The notes under the pieces are model-generated. The model worked only from the letters and a program-made list of their open reading frames with translations, was not told where the DNA came from and searched no databases. From a virus: a DNA stretch of 20,182 nucleotides. Location of the stretch: IMG/VR virus record IMGVR_UViG_3300008108_000666, positions 1 through 20,182 of that record, one strand, 5' to 3'. The number at the start of each line of letters is the position of its first letter. Positions within the stretch are counted from its first letter, which is position 1. Of this stretch, positions 7,249 through 14,390 are shown one piece after another. Position numbers and translations under genes: made by a program.

Positions 7249-8364
7249 TTATCTGAATTGAACGTTATTATCTATTGAAAATTCAATATTGACCGTCAAA
7301 GTATCTGTTTTATTTATTCGATCGTCTTTAAACTCATAATTTGAATCCGTTATAATTACAGGATAAAATTCCTGAGTTGTTGAATTTAGCAGATAAACAA
7401 GCGAACTATTAATCAATTCAGATAGCCAGTCGTATTCGCCTGTACTTAGAATATCGCTTGTTAATTGCATCTTTTCTTTGTAGCTGCCAGCGTAAACCTT
7501 TGAAGCCTCATTATAAGCATATCCAAACTTGTCAACCATTTGACCGCCTGATAAGGACCATCTCATTTGCTCGAATCTCTTTTTCTGATTTTCATTTAAT
7601 ATCTTACCATGTATGAAAGTATATGAATCAAAAGCACCAAAAGCATTCAGAAAAACAAGCGTATATGTGTCATATTTAGCGCACTTCTTTTTTATGTTTC
7701 GTGTGCCAATAATACCCGAAACAGTACCCGATAATTGAAAGGTAATTTCATCATTTGCAGGCGTCCAACCGAAAACAAAAGCATTGCCATTGCCGGTATG
7801 CGTATATTCATTCTGCACCGATCCGTTATATTTTTCCTGTCTTGCAAACGTTTGACCTGAAGGTAGGAAAACAGATAATACAACAGGCTCACCAGCATAC
7901 CAATACGTATCTGTCGGCCTGTTACTTAGAATCATTGGCCCTGTAATATCTGACGCTTTACGATCCCACACGTTGCGTGTATAATTGTTATAAACCCGAT
8001 AAGTGCCGGAAGCTATGTTTGTAGTTGTCACACCGCCGCTCACCTCACCATACCGTACATCGTATTCAGTCCAAAATTCTTCAGCACCCATCTGTTGCGT
8101 TGTGTCAAAAGAAAATACATCCAAATTAGATAATACGTTCCCTGATTCTAAGGTAGCTCTGACAATATTGCCTAAATCCAATACACCATATTTGCCCGTA
8201 CCATAAGGACTATTCTTAACCCTTGTCACTAAGCTGCCAGACTTGTAAATGTCAAAGACATATTGAAATCCTGTAACTGCTTTGTTTGTCGATTCAGCAA
8301 CGTGCCATACTTCGCCATGCGCTGACTGATAACCTGTTGGTGATTGTGAAACTGTTATACTCAT
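7249..8364 (-). CDS. Conserved tail-region structural protein
   Basis: A 371-residue protein from the ATG at 8364, overlapping the previous stop as ATGA. Composition is beta-rich with many Tyr, Thr and Gly residues, and it has no signal peptide or membrane segment. The N-terminal half (MSITVSQSPTGYQSAHGEVW, then a KSGSLVTRVKNSP stretch) resembles immunoglobulin-like or fibronectin-like strands; the C-terminal half has charged helices (KRFEQMRW, YKEKMQLTSDIL). Proteins with this arrangement accompany the baseplate-like protein and tape measure in Bacteroidota phages, but no specific function is known to me. It is placed as a distal tail or tail-tube-associated component by position only. Confidence 0.6.
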   Translation of the reverse strand: MSITVSQSPTGYQSAHGEVWHVAESTNKAVTGFQYVFDIYKSGSLVTRVKNSPYGTGKYGVLDLGNIVRATLESGNVLSNLDVFSFDTTQQMGAEEFWTEYDVRYGEVSGGVTTTNIASGTYRVYNNYTRNVWDRKASDITGPMILSNRPTDTYWYAGEPVVLSVFLPSGQTFARQEKYNGSVQNEYTHTGNGNAFVFGWTPANDEITFQLSGTVSGIIGTRNIKKKCAKYDTYTLVFLNAFGAFDSYTFIHGKILNENQKKRFEQMRWSLSGGQMVDKFGYAYNEASKVYAGSYKEKMQLTSDILSTGEYDWLSELINSSLVYLLNSTTQEFYPVIITDSNYEFKDDRINKTDTLTVNIEFSIDNNVQFR

Positions 8365-9053
8365 ATTGTTGGTATTTTAACTCCCCTTCCCGGCCCTTTG
8401 CTTTTAAAGTTTGCCAAGTCTTCTTTCATTTGTTCTAAATTAACTGTAATCGTTTTGCCCAATGCAGCGGACATTTTTTGCCCAAAATCTTTAAATGTTT
8501 GATCAAAAGCATCTGACCAGAATCCTGTCTCATAAAGACCGTCTCTTTTAATACTCTTTGCGATAATATAAGCAAGCGTTCTTCTTCCCTTTGTAGGATC
8601 TATTGCTTTGCGTTCCCTACCTTCGCGGCCTTTTAAATCTCTTGCTGTAGCTGTTAGCCTGTTTTGAATTATCCACTTTTCAATGGCCGTGACATGGCTT
8701 TTTGAAGGTGTAATATATTTAAACCGATATGGCGAAGTATTGTTCTTTCTGCTTGCACCGGCACCTCTTACACCTTTGTCAACAAATTTAAAATAGTCTA
8801 AGGCTTTGAAGTTAATAAGATAACCGCCCTTAGCCGGCATGACTTCAAATGACAAACTTCTATCAAGCGCACCTGTAGTGATCGAATTAGTCTTATTTAA
8901 GTTATCAGAAGCTGTTTCCAAAAACTTCACAATATACCGGCTCATTTCTTTTTCAAGTTCGCTCAATTCAGCAACATCTTCACGTAACATGCCGCCGGTA
9001 TCAAGACCGCCCATCTGTAAAAATTTAGCCTGTGCTTCCGCAATACTTGCCAT
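8361..9053 (-). CDS. HK97 gp10-like tail completion / neck protein
   Basis: A 230-residue protein counted from the ATG at 9053 (MASIAEAQAKFLQMGG); the longer frame needs a GTG inside the terminator-like hairpin. Typical gp10 features are present: an N-terminal helix with TGALDRSLSFEV, then YFKFVDKGVRGAGA, a block SPYRFKYITPSKSHVTAIEKW, and RRTLAYIIAKSIKRDGLYETG near the end. Proteins of this family join the head-tail connector to the tail. The gene is separated from the chaperone genes upstream by about 92 bases that hold a promoter-like site and a hairpin, and it overlaps the next gene as ATGA. Confidence 0.7.
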   Translation of the reverse strand: MASIAEAQAKFLQMGGLDTGGMLREDVAELSELEKEMSRYIVKFLETASDNLNKTNSITTGALDRSLSFEVMPAKGGYLINFKALDYFKFVDKGVRGAGASRKNNTSPYRFKYITPSKSHVTAIEKWIIQNRLTATARDLKGREGRERKAIDPTKGRRTLAYIIAKSIKRDGLYETGFWSDAFDQTFKDFGQKMSAALGKTITVNLEQMKEDLANFKSKGPGRGVKIPTI

Positions 9054-9073
9054 GTAATTAAATACCGATAAAA

Positions 9074-9102
9074 GAAAAACCCCCACCTATAAAGGCAGGG
9101 GG
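9074..9102 (-). terminator. Terminator-like hairpin in the leader of the gp10-like gene
   Basis: On the minus strand CCCCC-UG-CC pairs with GG-U-GGGGG around UUUAUA and is followed by UUUUUC. It sits 43 bases after the chaperone stop and about 20 bases before the ATG at 9053. It closely resembles the hairpin at 1965-1997. Because a promoter-like site lies upstream of it, it could also act as an attenuator. Confidence 0.7.
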
Positions 9103-9135
9103 AGCTGTAAACATGTAAACTAAACAATGACACCG

Positions 9136-9164
9136 CAAAGATAGTTTATTTTTTCCTTTTCAAA
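9136..9164 (-). promoter_or_regulatory. Bacteroidota-type promoter for the tail operon
   Basis: On the minus strand the -7 element TATCTTTG (9143-9136) matches TAnnTTTG exactly. A TTTG at 9164-9161 gives a -33 element with a 17-base spacer, slightly shorter than the usual 19. It lies at the end of the chaperone frame, so transcription would start near 9130, before the hairpin at 9102-9074. Confidence 0.55.
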
Positions 9165-9436
9165 TCTTCCATCTGCTTTGCCTCAAGTTTATTCTTCATC
9201 TTCATATAAGCCAAGCCATTAAGGAACTGCAAAATAGGAAGATCAAAAGCAGCGTCTAAGCTGATTCTTTCATGATCTGCGACAACGGTCGCGGAATAAA
9301 CCCATCCGTAATGCTTTGAAAAGACTGATTCAATATTTTCAGATCCTGGCTCTTCATCTTTTGCTGTAGCTCTTTCTCCGAATAAGACAGGATATCTTTT
9401 ATCGATCCCATTAATACACTGCAAAAAAAAACACAC
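9146..9436 (-). CDS. Tail-assembly chaperone, -1 frame extension (GT-type)
   Basis: A frame of 96 codons opening at a weak GTG inside the upstream gene and overlapping it by 181 bases. Its C-terminal part (FSKHYGWVYSATVVAD, then AFDLPILQFLNGLAYMKMKN) is like the conserved extension of tail-assembly chaperones. I propose it is made by -1 slippage on the T9 run at 9431-9423: the join would give 157 residues from the first frame plus 92 from this one, 249 in total. In lambda and many other phages, the short and long chaperones at a fixed ratio load the tape measure. Independent translation from the GTG is possible but less likely. Confidence 0.65.
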   Translation of the reverse strand: MCFFLQCINGIDKRYPVLFGERATAKDEEPGSENIESVFSKHYGWVYSATVVADHERISLDAAFDLPILQFLNGLAYMKMKNKLEAKQMEDLKRKK

Positions 9437-9894
9437 GCATTATAAACAAAAGGAAACGGAGCATCGAGCAAATCAGTTGCATACTTTTCATGATCGGCCG
9501 CATTGTACTTTTTGTCAAAGTAAAGGAAACCGATTCGCCTTTGAGGAATAACACACGAAGCCATTAACCTGTGAAGGTTTTTAAACATGCCACCCCCGGT
9601 AAATGTCTTTGCCTCAATATACCTTGCAGCAGGTAGCTTTTCAATCTGCCAGTTTAAACGATAATACCTTCCGTTTACCTTTATTCGCTTTCTTGCTTCC
9701 TTTTTAAAGTCAAACTCAAAGAAGTGTTTATATTCGTTAACTTTCTCAAGTGGCCAGCTATCGACTTCATCTTCACTTTTGCCGGTAAGTACACAAATAA
9801 CCTTAACCAATTTATCGAGATCGGTAAAGGATTCGTTTTCAATAATAGGCAGCATATCCTGATATTGCCTAACTGTAATTTGATTCCAATTCAT
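9256..9894 (-). CDS. Tail-assembly chaperone, short form (G-type)
   Basis: A 212-residue protein from the ATG at 9894, overlapping the terminase stop as ATGA. Opening MNWNQITVRQYQDMLPI and the central block (KVNGRYYRLNWQIEKLPAA, then KTFTGGGMFKNLHRLMASCV) are features I recall from Bacteroidota phage proteins placed upstream of the tape measure. The helical composition and the overlapping -1 frame downstream fit a tail-assembly chaperone, which binds the tape measure during tail building. Function is inferred from layout and frameshift more than from a clear domain. The tape measure lies about 4 kb downstream rather than immediately next door, which is a departure from the usual order. Confidence 0.65.
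   Translation of the reverse strand: MNWNQITVRQYQDMLPIIENESFTDLDKLVKVICVLTGKSEDEVDSWPLEKVNEYKHFFEFDFKKEARKRIKVNGRYYRLNWQIEKLPAARYIEAKTFTGGGMFKNLHRLMASCVIPQRRIGFLYFDKKYNAADHEKYATDLLDAPFPFVYNACVFFCSVLMGSIKDILSYSEKELQQKMKSQDLKILNQSFQSITDGFIPRPLSQIMKESA
9423..9431 (-). promoter_or_regulatory. Predicted -1 ribosomal slippery site (T9)
   Basis: On the minus strand the zero-frame codons read GTT TTT TTT TGC, so T_TTT_TTT (9430-9424) is a perfect X_XXY_YYZ heptamer. A slip by -1 moves ribosomes into the frame that ends at 9146. A run this long may also cause polymerase slippage or a sequencing error. Confidence 0.65.
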
Positions 9895-11063
9895 AAAAAA
9901 GAATATTTAACTTGACCGCCGTTATCTTGCACGTACATCGACCATGCCAAGGCTAAGGCATTCACGCAGTCATCATGCAGGCCTACAGGTGCTGTATATT
10001 TTACCCCTGTTCCCGTCATCTGATATTCAAAAGATTCTAATTCTGCCCTGATCGTACCTTCAGGAAAGATCACACGCCTTTGATGAATGGCAGCCGCTAA
10101 CCCTTCCATAAGCTGCTGCTTGCTCGTTTGCGTATACTTGAAAGAATGTACATCAGATCGCACACGTTGAATATCCTCTGTGATAGGATCGCCTACGCCT
10201 GTAGAATCGATTTTAAGCGCACCTTTCGGCAAACGTGAGATTATCTCTTTCGTTTCATTCCAGGGCCTCTGAAAGCGCTCAAAATAGCTCACAACACCAA
10301 ACCGATCTAAACCAATGATAACAGTCCAATCGAAAGACTTGGCAAGGTCTATCCCAAAGCATACAGGAGGCTCGTGCGACATCTGACCTGTGCAGATACG
10401 TATGTATTCTAACCCGAAAGGATTAGCCACATTGTCATTGAATTCAGCAAGGTATTCCTGTTTGAAGGCAAGTTCTGGAAGGTCACGCCTTGCAGCCTCG
10501 ATCTCTGAAGGGTCTATATGCGGATTGCTAAGGGTAGGCATCTGCCAGCTCATCCAGTCCGGCTCACCTGTCTGCCCTCGCATCCACAATTTATAAAAAT
10601 CATTCTTACCTTTTGGAGTTGACATAAACCAAGCATCCCCTTTGAGATCGGTAAGAGTAGGTCTGATTGCCTCTGTCCATGACTGCCATAGGTTACGATT
10701 GAACGCGGCTTCATCCACAATAGCTAACTTGTATTTGCGTGAACGACCTGCAAGCGGATTCTCTAAAGACCAAAACTCAATAATGCCACCTGTGACAAGC
10801 TCTATAAACTGATTGTCATGCTTCTTCTTTATGATAGGATTAAGGGCAGCAAGTAGCTCTTTATACGTTCCCTCAAGTAGTTTGTATGTAGGAGCAAAGT
10901 AAGCAACAGGATGCTTTTTAATAACGTAATGAGAAAGCAGATAGCCAGCAAGTACCGACTTCCCCCACCTCCTACCGCAGTCTAAAACATTAAACCTTTT
11001 ACGCTCAGATAATACCGAGGTCTGAACCTGCGTTAGTATCGGAAGCGTTATGTCGATGTCCAT
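9891..11063 (-). CDS. terL: Terminase large subunit
   Basis: A 390-residue DNA-packaging motor. The ATPase part shows Walker A GRRWGKS (30-36), Walker B LAIVDEAA (113-120, D117/E118) and the coupling motif STPKG (148-152). The RNase H-like nuclease part has FGIDLAKSFDWT (D239), IDSTGVGD (D286) and GLHDDC (D364/D365), giving the expected acidic triad. All key residues are present, so the enzyme should be active; it pumps DNA into proheads and cuts concatemers. The start ATG at 11063 lies within the small-subunit gene (59-base overlap). Length is a little short for the family but both domains are complete. Packaging type (cos or pac) cannot be decided from this. Confidence 0.95.
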   Translation of the reverse strand: MDIDITLPILTQVQTSVLSERKRFNVLDCGRRWGKSVLAGYLLSHYVIKKHPVAYFAPTYKLLEGTYKELLAALNPIIKKKHDNQFIELVTGGIIEFWSLENPLAGRSRKYKLAIVDEAAFNRNLWQSWTEAIRPTLTDLKGDAWFMSTPKGKNDFYKLWMRGQTGEPDWMSWQMPTLSNPHIDPSEIEAARRDLPELAFKQEYLAEFNDNVANPFGLEYIRICTGQMSHEPPVCFGIDLAKSFDWTVIIGLDRFGVVSYFERFQRPWNETKEIISRLPKGALKIDSTGVGDPITEDIQRVRSDVHSFKYTQTSKQQLMEGLAAAIHQRRVIFPEGTIRAELESFEYQMTGTGVKYTAPVGLHDDCVNALALAWSMYVQDNGGQVKYSFL

Positions 11064-11400
11064 AATGCACGTTGATGTTTATTTCCCCCGTATGATCTTG
11101 CTGTTCTTTCGGCTTACCCATTGCCCTCGTGATGATCGTTTCAATATTGTAAAGGCTGCCCTTCTCGATGCTCTTCCTGATCGCACCGGCAACAGCCTTC
11201 TCTAATACCGTTGCTTTCGGATTCTCGAATACTTCCTTCAGTTCGTTTATATCCATTGACAGCAAAGCCATTAACGTATCGTTAATCTCTGAAAGCTTAT
11301 ACCCCTGCTCTTTGAGTAGAGATACGAACTTGCGAGGCCTTCCGTTCGGATTACCACTTTCGCCTGGCTTAAATTGACTATGTTCTGGAGGTATTGGCAT
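11005..11400 (-). CDS. terS: Terminase small subunit-like protein (DUF5681 type)
   Basis: A 131-residue protein with the N-terminal motif FKPGESGNPNGRPRK (10-24), the hallmark of DUF5681 proteins commonly found beside terL. The middle part is helical (LSEINDTLMALLSMDINEL, AVAGAIRKSIEKGSLYNIE) and the C-terminus is polar and His-rich. Small terminase subunits recognise the packaging site and load the large subunit. Position directly before terL, with overlap, supports the role. The start ATG at 11400 is 5 bases after the Mom-like gene's stop. Confidence 0.8.
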   Translation of the reverse strand: MPIPPEHSQFKPGESGNPNGRPRKFVSLLKEQGYKLSEINDTLMALLSMDINELKEVFENPKATVLEKAVAGAIRKSIEKGSLYNIETIITRAMGKPKEQQDHTGEININVHYGHRHNASDTNAGSDLGII

Positions 11401-11405
11401 CCCTG

Positions 11406-12092
11406 TTATTTCCCTGTTTTATTGAGCGACAGGGTGGAATCGAACCCCTCCTTCAAGCTGGAAGCCTGATGTGCTACCGGTAACACTTCTGTCGCATTTG
11501 TTTCTTTTCTTGGATATGATATACTTAACGATTTGCAGAAAGGTATAAAACTTTTGTCAATGGGGTAAATATATTTCCATTTAGGTTTTGTTTTTAATAC
11601 TTTAACATTTAAACCTTTTTTTCTTAATTCAATAGCTGAAGATGTTCCATATCTGCTACATAAAGTTCTTCTGTGTTCTCTTTTACCATTAACTATTAAG
11701 TTTGTATCTGTTGAAAATCCTGTGTATATCCAATTTGTAGCTTGGTATATCGTTCCAAAATGACCTTGTTCACTATCTGCATAACTTACTACCAATTTAC
11801 ATAATGGCAGGTTTTTCTTAATTAGCTTTAATGCTATTGAAAGTGCTTTACTTGTTAATTCATGCTTACCATTTAAAGCTATTCTAACTAATTCCACTAC
11901 TTGACCTTGTTTAAGTCCATAAGGTTCAGCAAGATTATTTGTTGCACCACTTCCGAACAAAATAACACCACACCATTCATTTTTATCATTAAATACTGAA
12001 AAGCCAGTGACATTTACAGGTACTGCTTTTGCATAATGAAAATTCATGCAAGCATATTTTATAGCTTTATATGATGCTTTTTCTAATCTCAT
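11406..12092 (-). CDS. Mom-like adenine modification protein
   Basis: A 228-residue protein that resembles phage Mu Mom, which converts adenine in DNA to N6-carbamoylmethyladenine and so blocks host restriction enzymes. Visible family features are QVVELVRIALNG (64-75) and the strongly conserved block VSYADSEQGHFGTIYQATNW with IYTG after it (102-125). A basic region follows (KREHRRTLC). The ATG at 12092 overlaps the ParB-like stop as ATGA. Residues 200-223 are encoded by the bases of the tRNA-Gly gene, so the natural C-terminus may have ended near residue 198 or been altered by tRNA acquisition. The gene looks more AT-rich than the terminase genes next to it, which suggests later acquisition. 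Confidence 0.75.
   Translation of the reverse strand: MRLEKASYKAIKYACMNFHYAKAVPVNVTGFSVFNDKNEWCGVILFGSGATNNLAEPYGLKQGQVVELVRIALNGKHELTSKALSIALKLIKKNLPLCKLVVSYADSEQGHFGTIYQATNWIYTGFSTDTNLIVNGKREHRRTLCSRYGTSSAIELRKKGLNVKVLKTKPKWKYIYPIDKSFIPFCKSLSISYPRKETNATEVLPVAHQASSLKEGFDSTLSLNKTGK
11425..11495 (-). tRNA. tRNA-Gly(UCC), overlapping the 3' end of the Mom-like gene
   Basis: Folding by eye on the minus strand gives a complete cloverleaf of 71 bases. The acceptor stem is GCGACAG/CTGTCGC (7 perfect pairs), the D arm GTGT/GCAC with GG in the loop, the anticodon arm TCAGG/CTTGA with loop CTTCCAG (anticodon TCC at 11462-11460), and the T loop TTCGATT is canonical. The T stem is weak (AGGGG against CCACC, only three pairs), the variable loop is three bases and no CCA is encoded. 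It may be functional or slightly decayed. It would supply glycine for GGA codons and must be cut from the operon transcript. Confidence 0.75.
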
Positions 12093-12619
12093 ATTTCACC
12101 TGCACTTACTGAAAAGTAAGCTCCTTTATATTTTCTATCTAAAAGTTCCTGTATATCTATTTCAGCTTTTTGTAGTTGTTCTGGATTTTCAAATGTTATT
12201 TTCATAGTAGGAGGTTTGTTTTTTTCTTCTCCTATCAATTCATCTTCACTTGGCATTATTGCAAAGTCAGGAACATCCAAACCCCATTCATTAAGCTTTT
12301 CAGCATCCCATTCATTTGCAAGCATGTCCCAATCCCATTCGCCATAACCTACATTATCTTTGATCGTGAAAGCTCTTTGCTTCTCCTCTGACCAATCGAC
12401 TATTTCGCATGGTATCTCTTTCCATCCCAACTCCTTTGCCGCCTTTAGTCGCATATTGCCGCCAATAACGATCATATCGGTATTGCAAACAACAGGACGC
12501 ACGTTGCAAAAGTCAGGGTCTTCATCAAGTGATTTAACGAGCTTGTAAAATTTGTCATCCTTAATTAACCTCGGGTTATTAGGATTGCTTTTGATCTGAC
12601 TTATTTTAACCTTGTTCAT
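12089..12619 (-). CDS. ParB-like nuclease-domain protein
   Basis: A 176-residue protein starting at the ATG at 12619 (MNKVKISQIKSNPNNPR); an extended frame would require a TTG at 12643 inside the previous gene. Residues 1-90 form a ParB/Srx-type domain: the N-terminal SNPNNPR (box I-like) and VIGGNMRLKAAKELGW (51-66, the box II GG-x-x-R signature), then EEKQRAFTIKDN. The C-terminal half is acidic and not recognised. In phages such free-standing ParB domains often stand beside DNA methylases or other DNA-modifying genes. It may bind DNA or act as a nucleotide switch with the Mom-like protein, whose gene overlaps it by 4 bases. The exact role is not known. Confidence 0.75.
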   Translation of the reverse strand: MNKVKISQIKSNPNNPRLIKDDKFYKLVKSLDEDPDFCNVRPVVCNTDMIVIGGNMRLKAAKELGWKEIPCEIVDWSEEKQRAFTIKDNVGYGEWDWDMLANEWDAEKLNEWGLDVPDFAIMPSEDELIGEEKNKPPTMKITFENPEQLQKAEIDIQELLDRKYKGAYFSVSAGEI

Positions 12620-12629
12620 TATATAAATA

Positions 12630-13196
12630 CTATTTTTTCTCAAATAACTTTGACCACGTTGTCGGCACGTTGGTATCTCTTACAAGTATATAACCTTTCT
12701 TTTCGAATAGCTCAACCCATTCTGTTTGTTCTTTTACGTTAATATGTCCCCACGCAGCATCCCAAACGGTGCGCTCTGATGTGGAAGAAAACAGGATGTA
12801 TTGCGGCTGTATTGCTTTAAATAGCTTGTCTAATTCTTTATCTGTCATGTGTTCTGCAACCTCGATAAACAGCATAAGATCAGTCGTAATTGGCTTATCT
12901 GATATTTTAAGGTGAGGCAAACGATTCGACAAATACTCTTTGTGAGCTTTGAACTTCTCCCAGATAGTAACCTCATATCCTGAAACGTAGAAGGCTTCAG
13001 CGTATGCACCTGTACCGGCACCGTAATCGAGAACGGAGTTAACAGGTAAGGACTTAAGATCGTTCACCAACCCGAAAGCCAGGTTCATAAACTCTTTGTT
13101 ATCCGGTGAAATGCCAGCGTCTAATTCTGTTTTGAGAAACAGCTCTTCGCTCACCATTGCGCTTTGTTCGGGGATGTTTACTGTATTTAAACTCAT
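12630..13196 (-). CDS. Class I SAM-dependent methyltransferase
   Basis: A 188-residue protein with the Rossmann-type methyltransferase core. Motif I is VLDYGAGTGAYAEAF (55-69), the acidic end of the second strand is TIWEKF (77-82), and LFIEVAEHM (109-117) is the usual motif IV position; C-terminal strands follow (YILFSST, YILVRDTNVP). The catalytic (D/N)PPY motif of N6-adenine and N4-cytosine DNA methylases is absent, so it is more like small-molecule, sugar or protein methyltransferases (Methyltransf_23 type). Overlaps at the start (ATGA with the upstream gene) and a 10-base gap to the ParB-like gene place it in the same operon. Its substrate cannot be inferred. Confidence 0.75.
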   Translation of the reverse strand: MSLNTVNIPEQSAMVSEELFLKTELDAGISPDNKEFMNLAFGLVNDLKSLPVNSVLDYGAGTGAYAEAFYVSGYEVTIWEKFKAHKEYLSNRLPHLKISDKPITTDLMLFIEVAEHMTDKELDKLFKAIQPQYILFSSTSERTVWDAAWGHINVKEQTEWVELFEKKGYILVRDTNVPTTWSKLFEKK

Positions 13197-13441
13197 AAAT
13201 TAAAATGATGTATTAAGTCTTCAACTGCTTTAAAGTAGCATCCTGAACAATATCTGTTAGGAAGCCAAGATTGATCTAACTCTTCCCTGTAAATACGCTC
13301 GATCTCATATCTGGCCAACTGATCGAGGTCGCGAATGTAACCAATGCGAACCGTATGCCAGGAATGCTCAATACTGATAAAGGCTTCTCGATTCTTTTCG
13401 TATTGCGTTTCGCTTATTTGGTTTTTAGGTTTTCGAGCCAT
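13193..13441 (-). CDS. Small hypothetical protein with a CxxC motif
   Basis: An 82-residue protein from the ATG at 13441, not recognised. The N-terminus is basic (MARKPKNQ) and the middle helical and charged (YEIERIYREEL). CSGC (65-68) near the C-terminus followed by FKAVEDLIHHF could bind a metal with the terminal His pair. It overlaps its upstream neighbour by 28 bases and its downstream one as ATGA, so it is co-translated in the late operon. Confidence 0.55.
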   Translation of the reverse strand: MARKPKNQISETQYEKNREAFISIEHSWHTVRIGYIRDLDQLARYEIERIYREELDQSWLPNRYCSGCYFKAVEDLIHHFNL

Positions 13442-13650
13442 GCCGCTAGTGCTGCTGTTGAGGATGTTACAAATAAAAGCTCAATGACAAAGGTAGGGCA
13501 AAAGTACATAATTGCACTAAGCCACATTGCAAAGCACATGGGGCAGGAGAATGGTTTATGTCTTAATAGTTTATACCTTTCATCCATTCGGAAGACACCG
13601 AACCATATCCAGGAGCAAAGTATCGCTGTAATTGGTATGAGTATAATCAT
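13414..13650 (-). CDS. Small membrane protein with a CPMC motif
   Basis: A 78-residue protein from the ATG at 13650, overlapping the preceding stop as ATGA. Residues 1-20 (IILIPITAILCSWIWFGVF) form one membrane segment, KPFSCPMCFAMWLS (32-45) holds a CPMC pair, and residues 40-71 make up one or two further hydrophobic segments. Similar small membrane proteins with a CxxC after KPF are common in Bacteroidota phages, with no function known to me. A holin-like role cannot be excluded but nothing specific supports it, and the position far from any lysin argues against it. Confidence 0.6.
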   Translation of the reverse strand: MIILIPITAILCSWIWFGVFRMDERYKLLRHKPFSCPMCFAMWLSAIMYFCPTFVIELLFVTSSTAALAAWLENLKTK

Positions 13651-14390
13651 ATTACTTTTTTTACTCTTATAGGTTGAATATCTTTGATGTAACCATTCTT
13701 TTGCCCTTTGCTGGGTATGATGCGACCATGTAACCTTTGCATCATGTATTCATGTACTTCCTCAAGAATGTCATTAATATTATCCGGAGTGACATTTTCA
13801 GGAACGTCTATAAGCATTTCGTTTGTTACAAGTAGGTAGTTACCTATCATTTTTCCCGTCATCGCTGTACGTATTTTTTCTTTCCCTTTCTTGTAAATAC
13901 GTTCAACCTGCTTCATACTTATTTTTGTTTCCTTGCTGATCTTTTCCATACTGCCTAGCTCCTGGTGAAGTTTCAGCATTGCCTTTTCAACCCAGTGAAG
14001 GTCCTTATCTATAGCCTGCTCCATTGCTTGCAGTTGGCTTTCCCTTTCCGCCCGGCTGTCATCTGTTTGCTCATTAAATAGGGCCTCTGTGAATTCATAA
14101 GTTTGAGAACGGTAGCGCCTGTGAAACCTGTTTCCGGGTTGAAAGATCATCCTTTGCACTATTCCCGTAGCGTAAAACATTAACTGTTTTTTCTGATAAA
14201 GATCTATTATCAGTTCATCTTTTTTCTCGCAAAGGGTAGCAAATAGTTCGGACTTGAGATCATCCTGCCCGGCGCCAGCATTGAATTTACCCAGCATTTT
14301 GTCAATATCCGGACTGCTAAATAGTTCCGCTAAAATCGTGCGGCCGAAAGTGGATGCACCCGAATCCTTCGTCTGTTTCGACTGTAGCAT
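13647..14390 (-). CDS. Sigma factor-like transcription regulator
   Basis: A 247-residue protein from the ATG at 14390. Residues about 42-95 (DDLKSELFATLCEKK, then FYATGIVQRMIFQPG and an Arg-rich stretch) resemble sigma region 2. Residues about 130-176 look like region 4, with the helix-turn-helix GSMEKISKETKISMKQVERI (146-165) followed by the basic helix YKKGKEKIR. The C-terminal 70 residues are not recognised. Placed at the head of the late operon, it could guide host RNA polymerase to late promoters or act as an anti-terminator; both are inferences. It overlaps the preceding small gene by 74 bases. Confidence 0.6.
   Translation of the reverse strand: MLQSKQTKDSGASTFGRTILAELFSSPDIDKMLGKFNAGAGQDDLKSELFATLCEKKDELIIDLYQKKQLMFYATGIVQRMIFQPGNRFHRRYRSQTYEFTEALFNEQTDDSRAERESQLQAMEQAIDKDLHWVEKAMLKLHQELGSMEKISKETKISMKQVERIYKKGKEKIRTAMTGKMIGNYLLVTNEMLIDVPENVTPDNINDILEEVHEYMMQRLHGRIIPSKGQKNGYIKDIQPIRVKKVI

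Noticed and set aside
7692-8206. Several frames of about 65 codons on both strands within the tail gene
   Set aside because: All lie inside a long, well-formed tail gene, with no independent start context.
13414-13650. Holin
   Set aside because: The membrane segments alone do not identify a holin, the CPMC motif is not a holin feature, and no endolysin gene is nearby.
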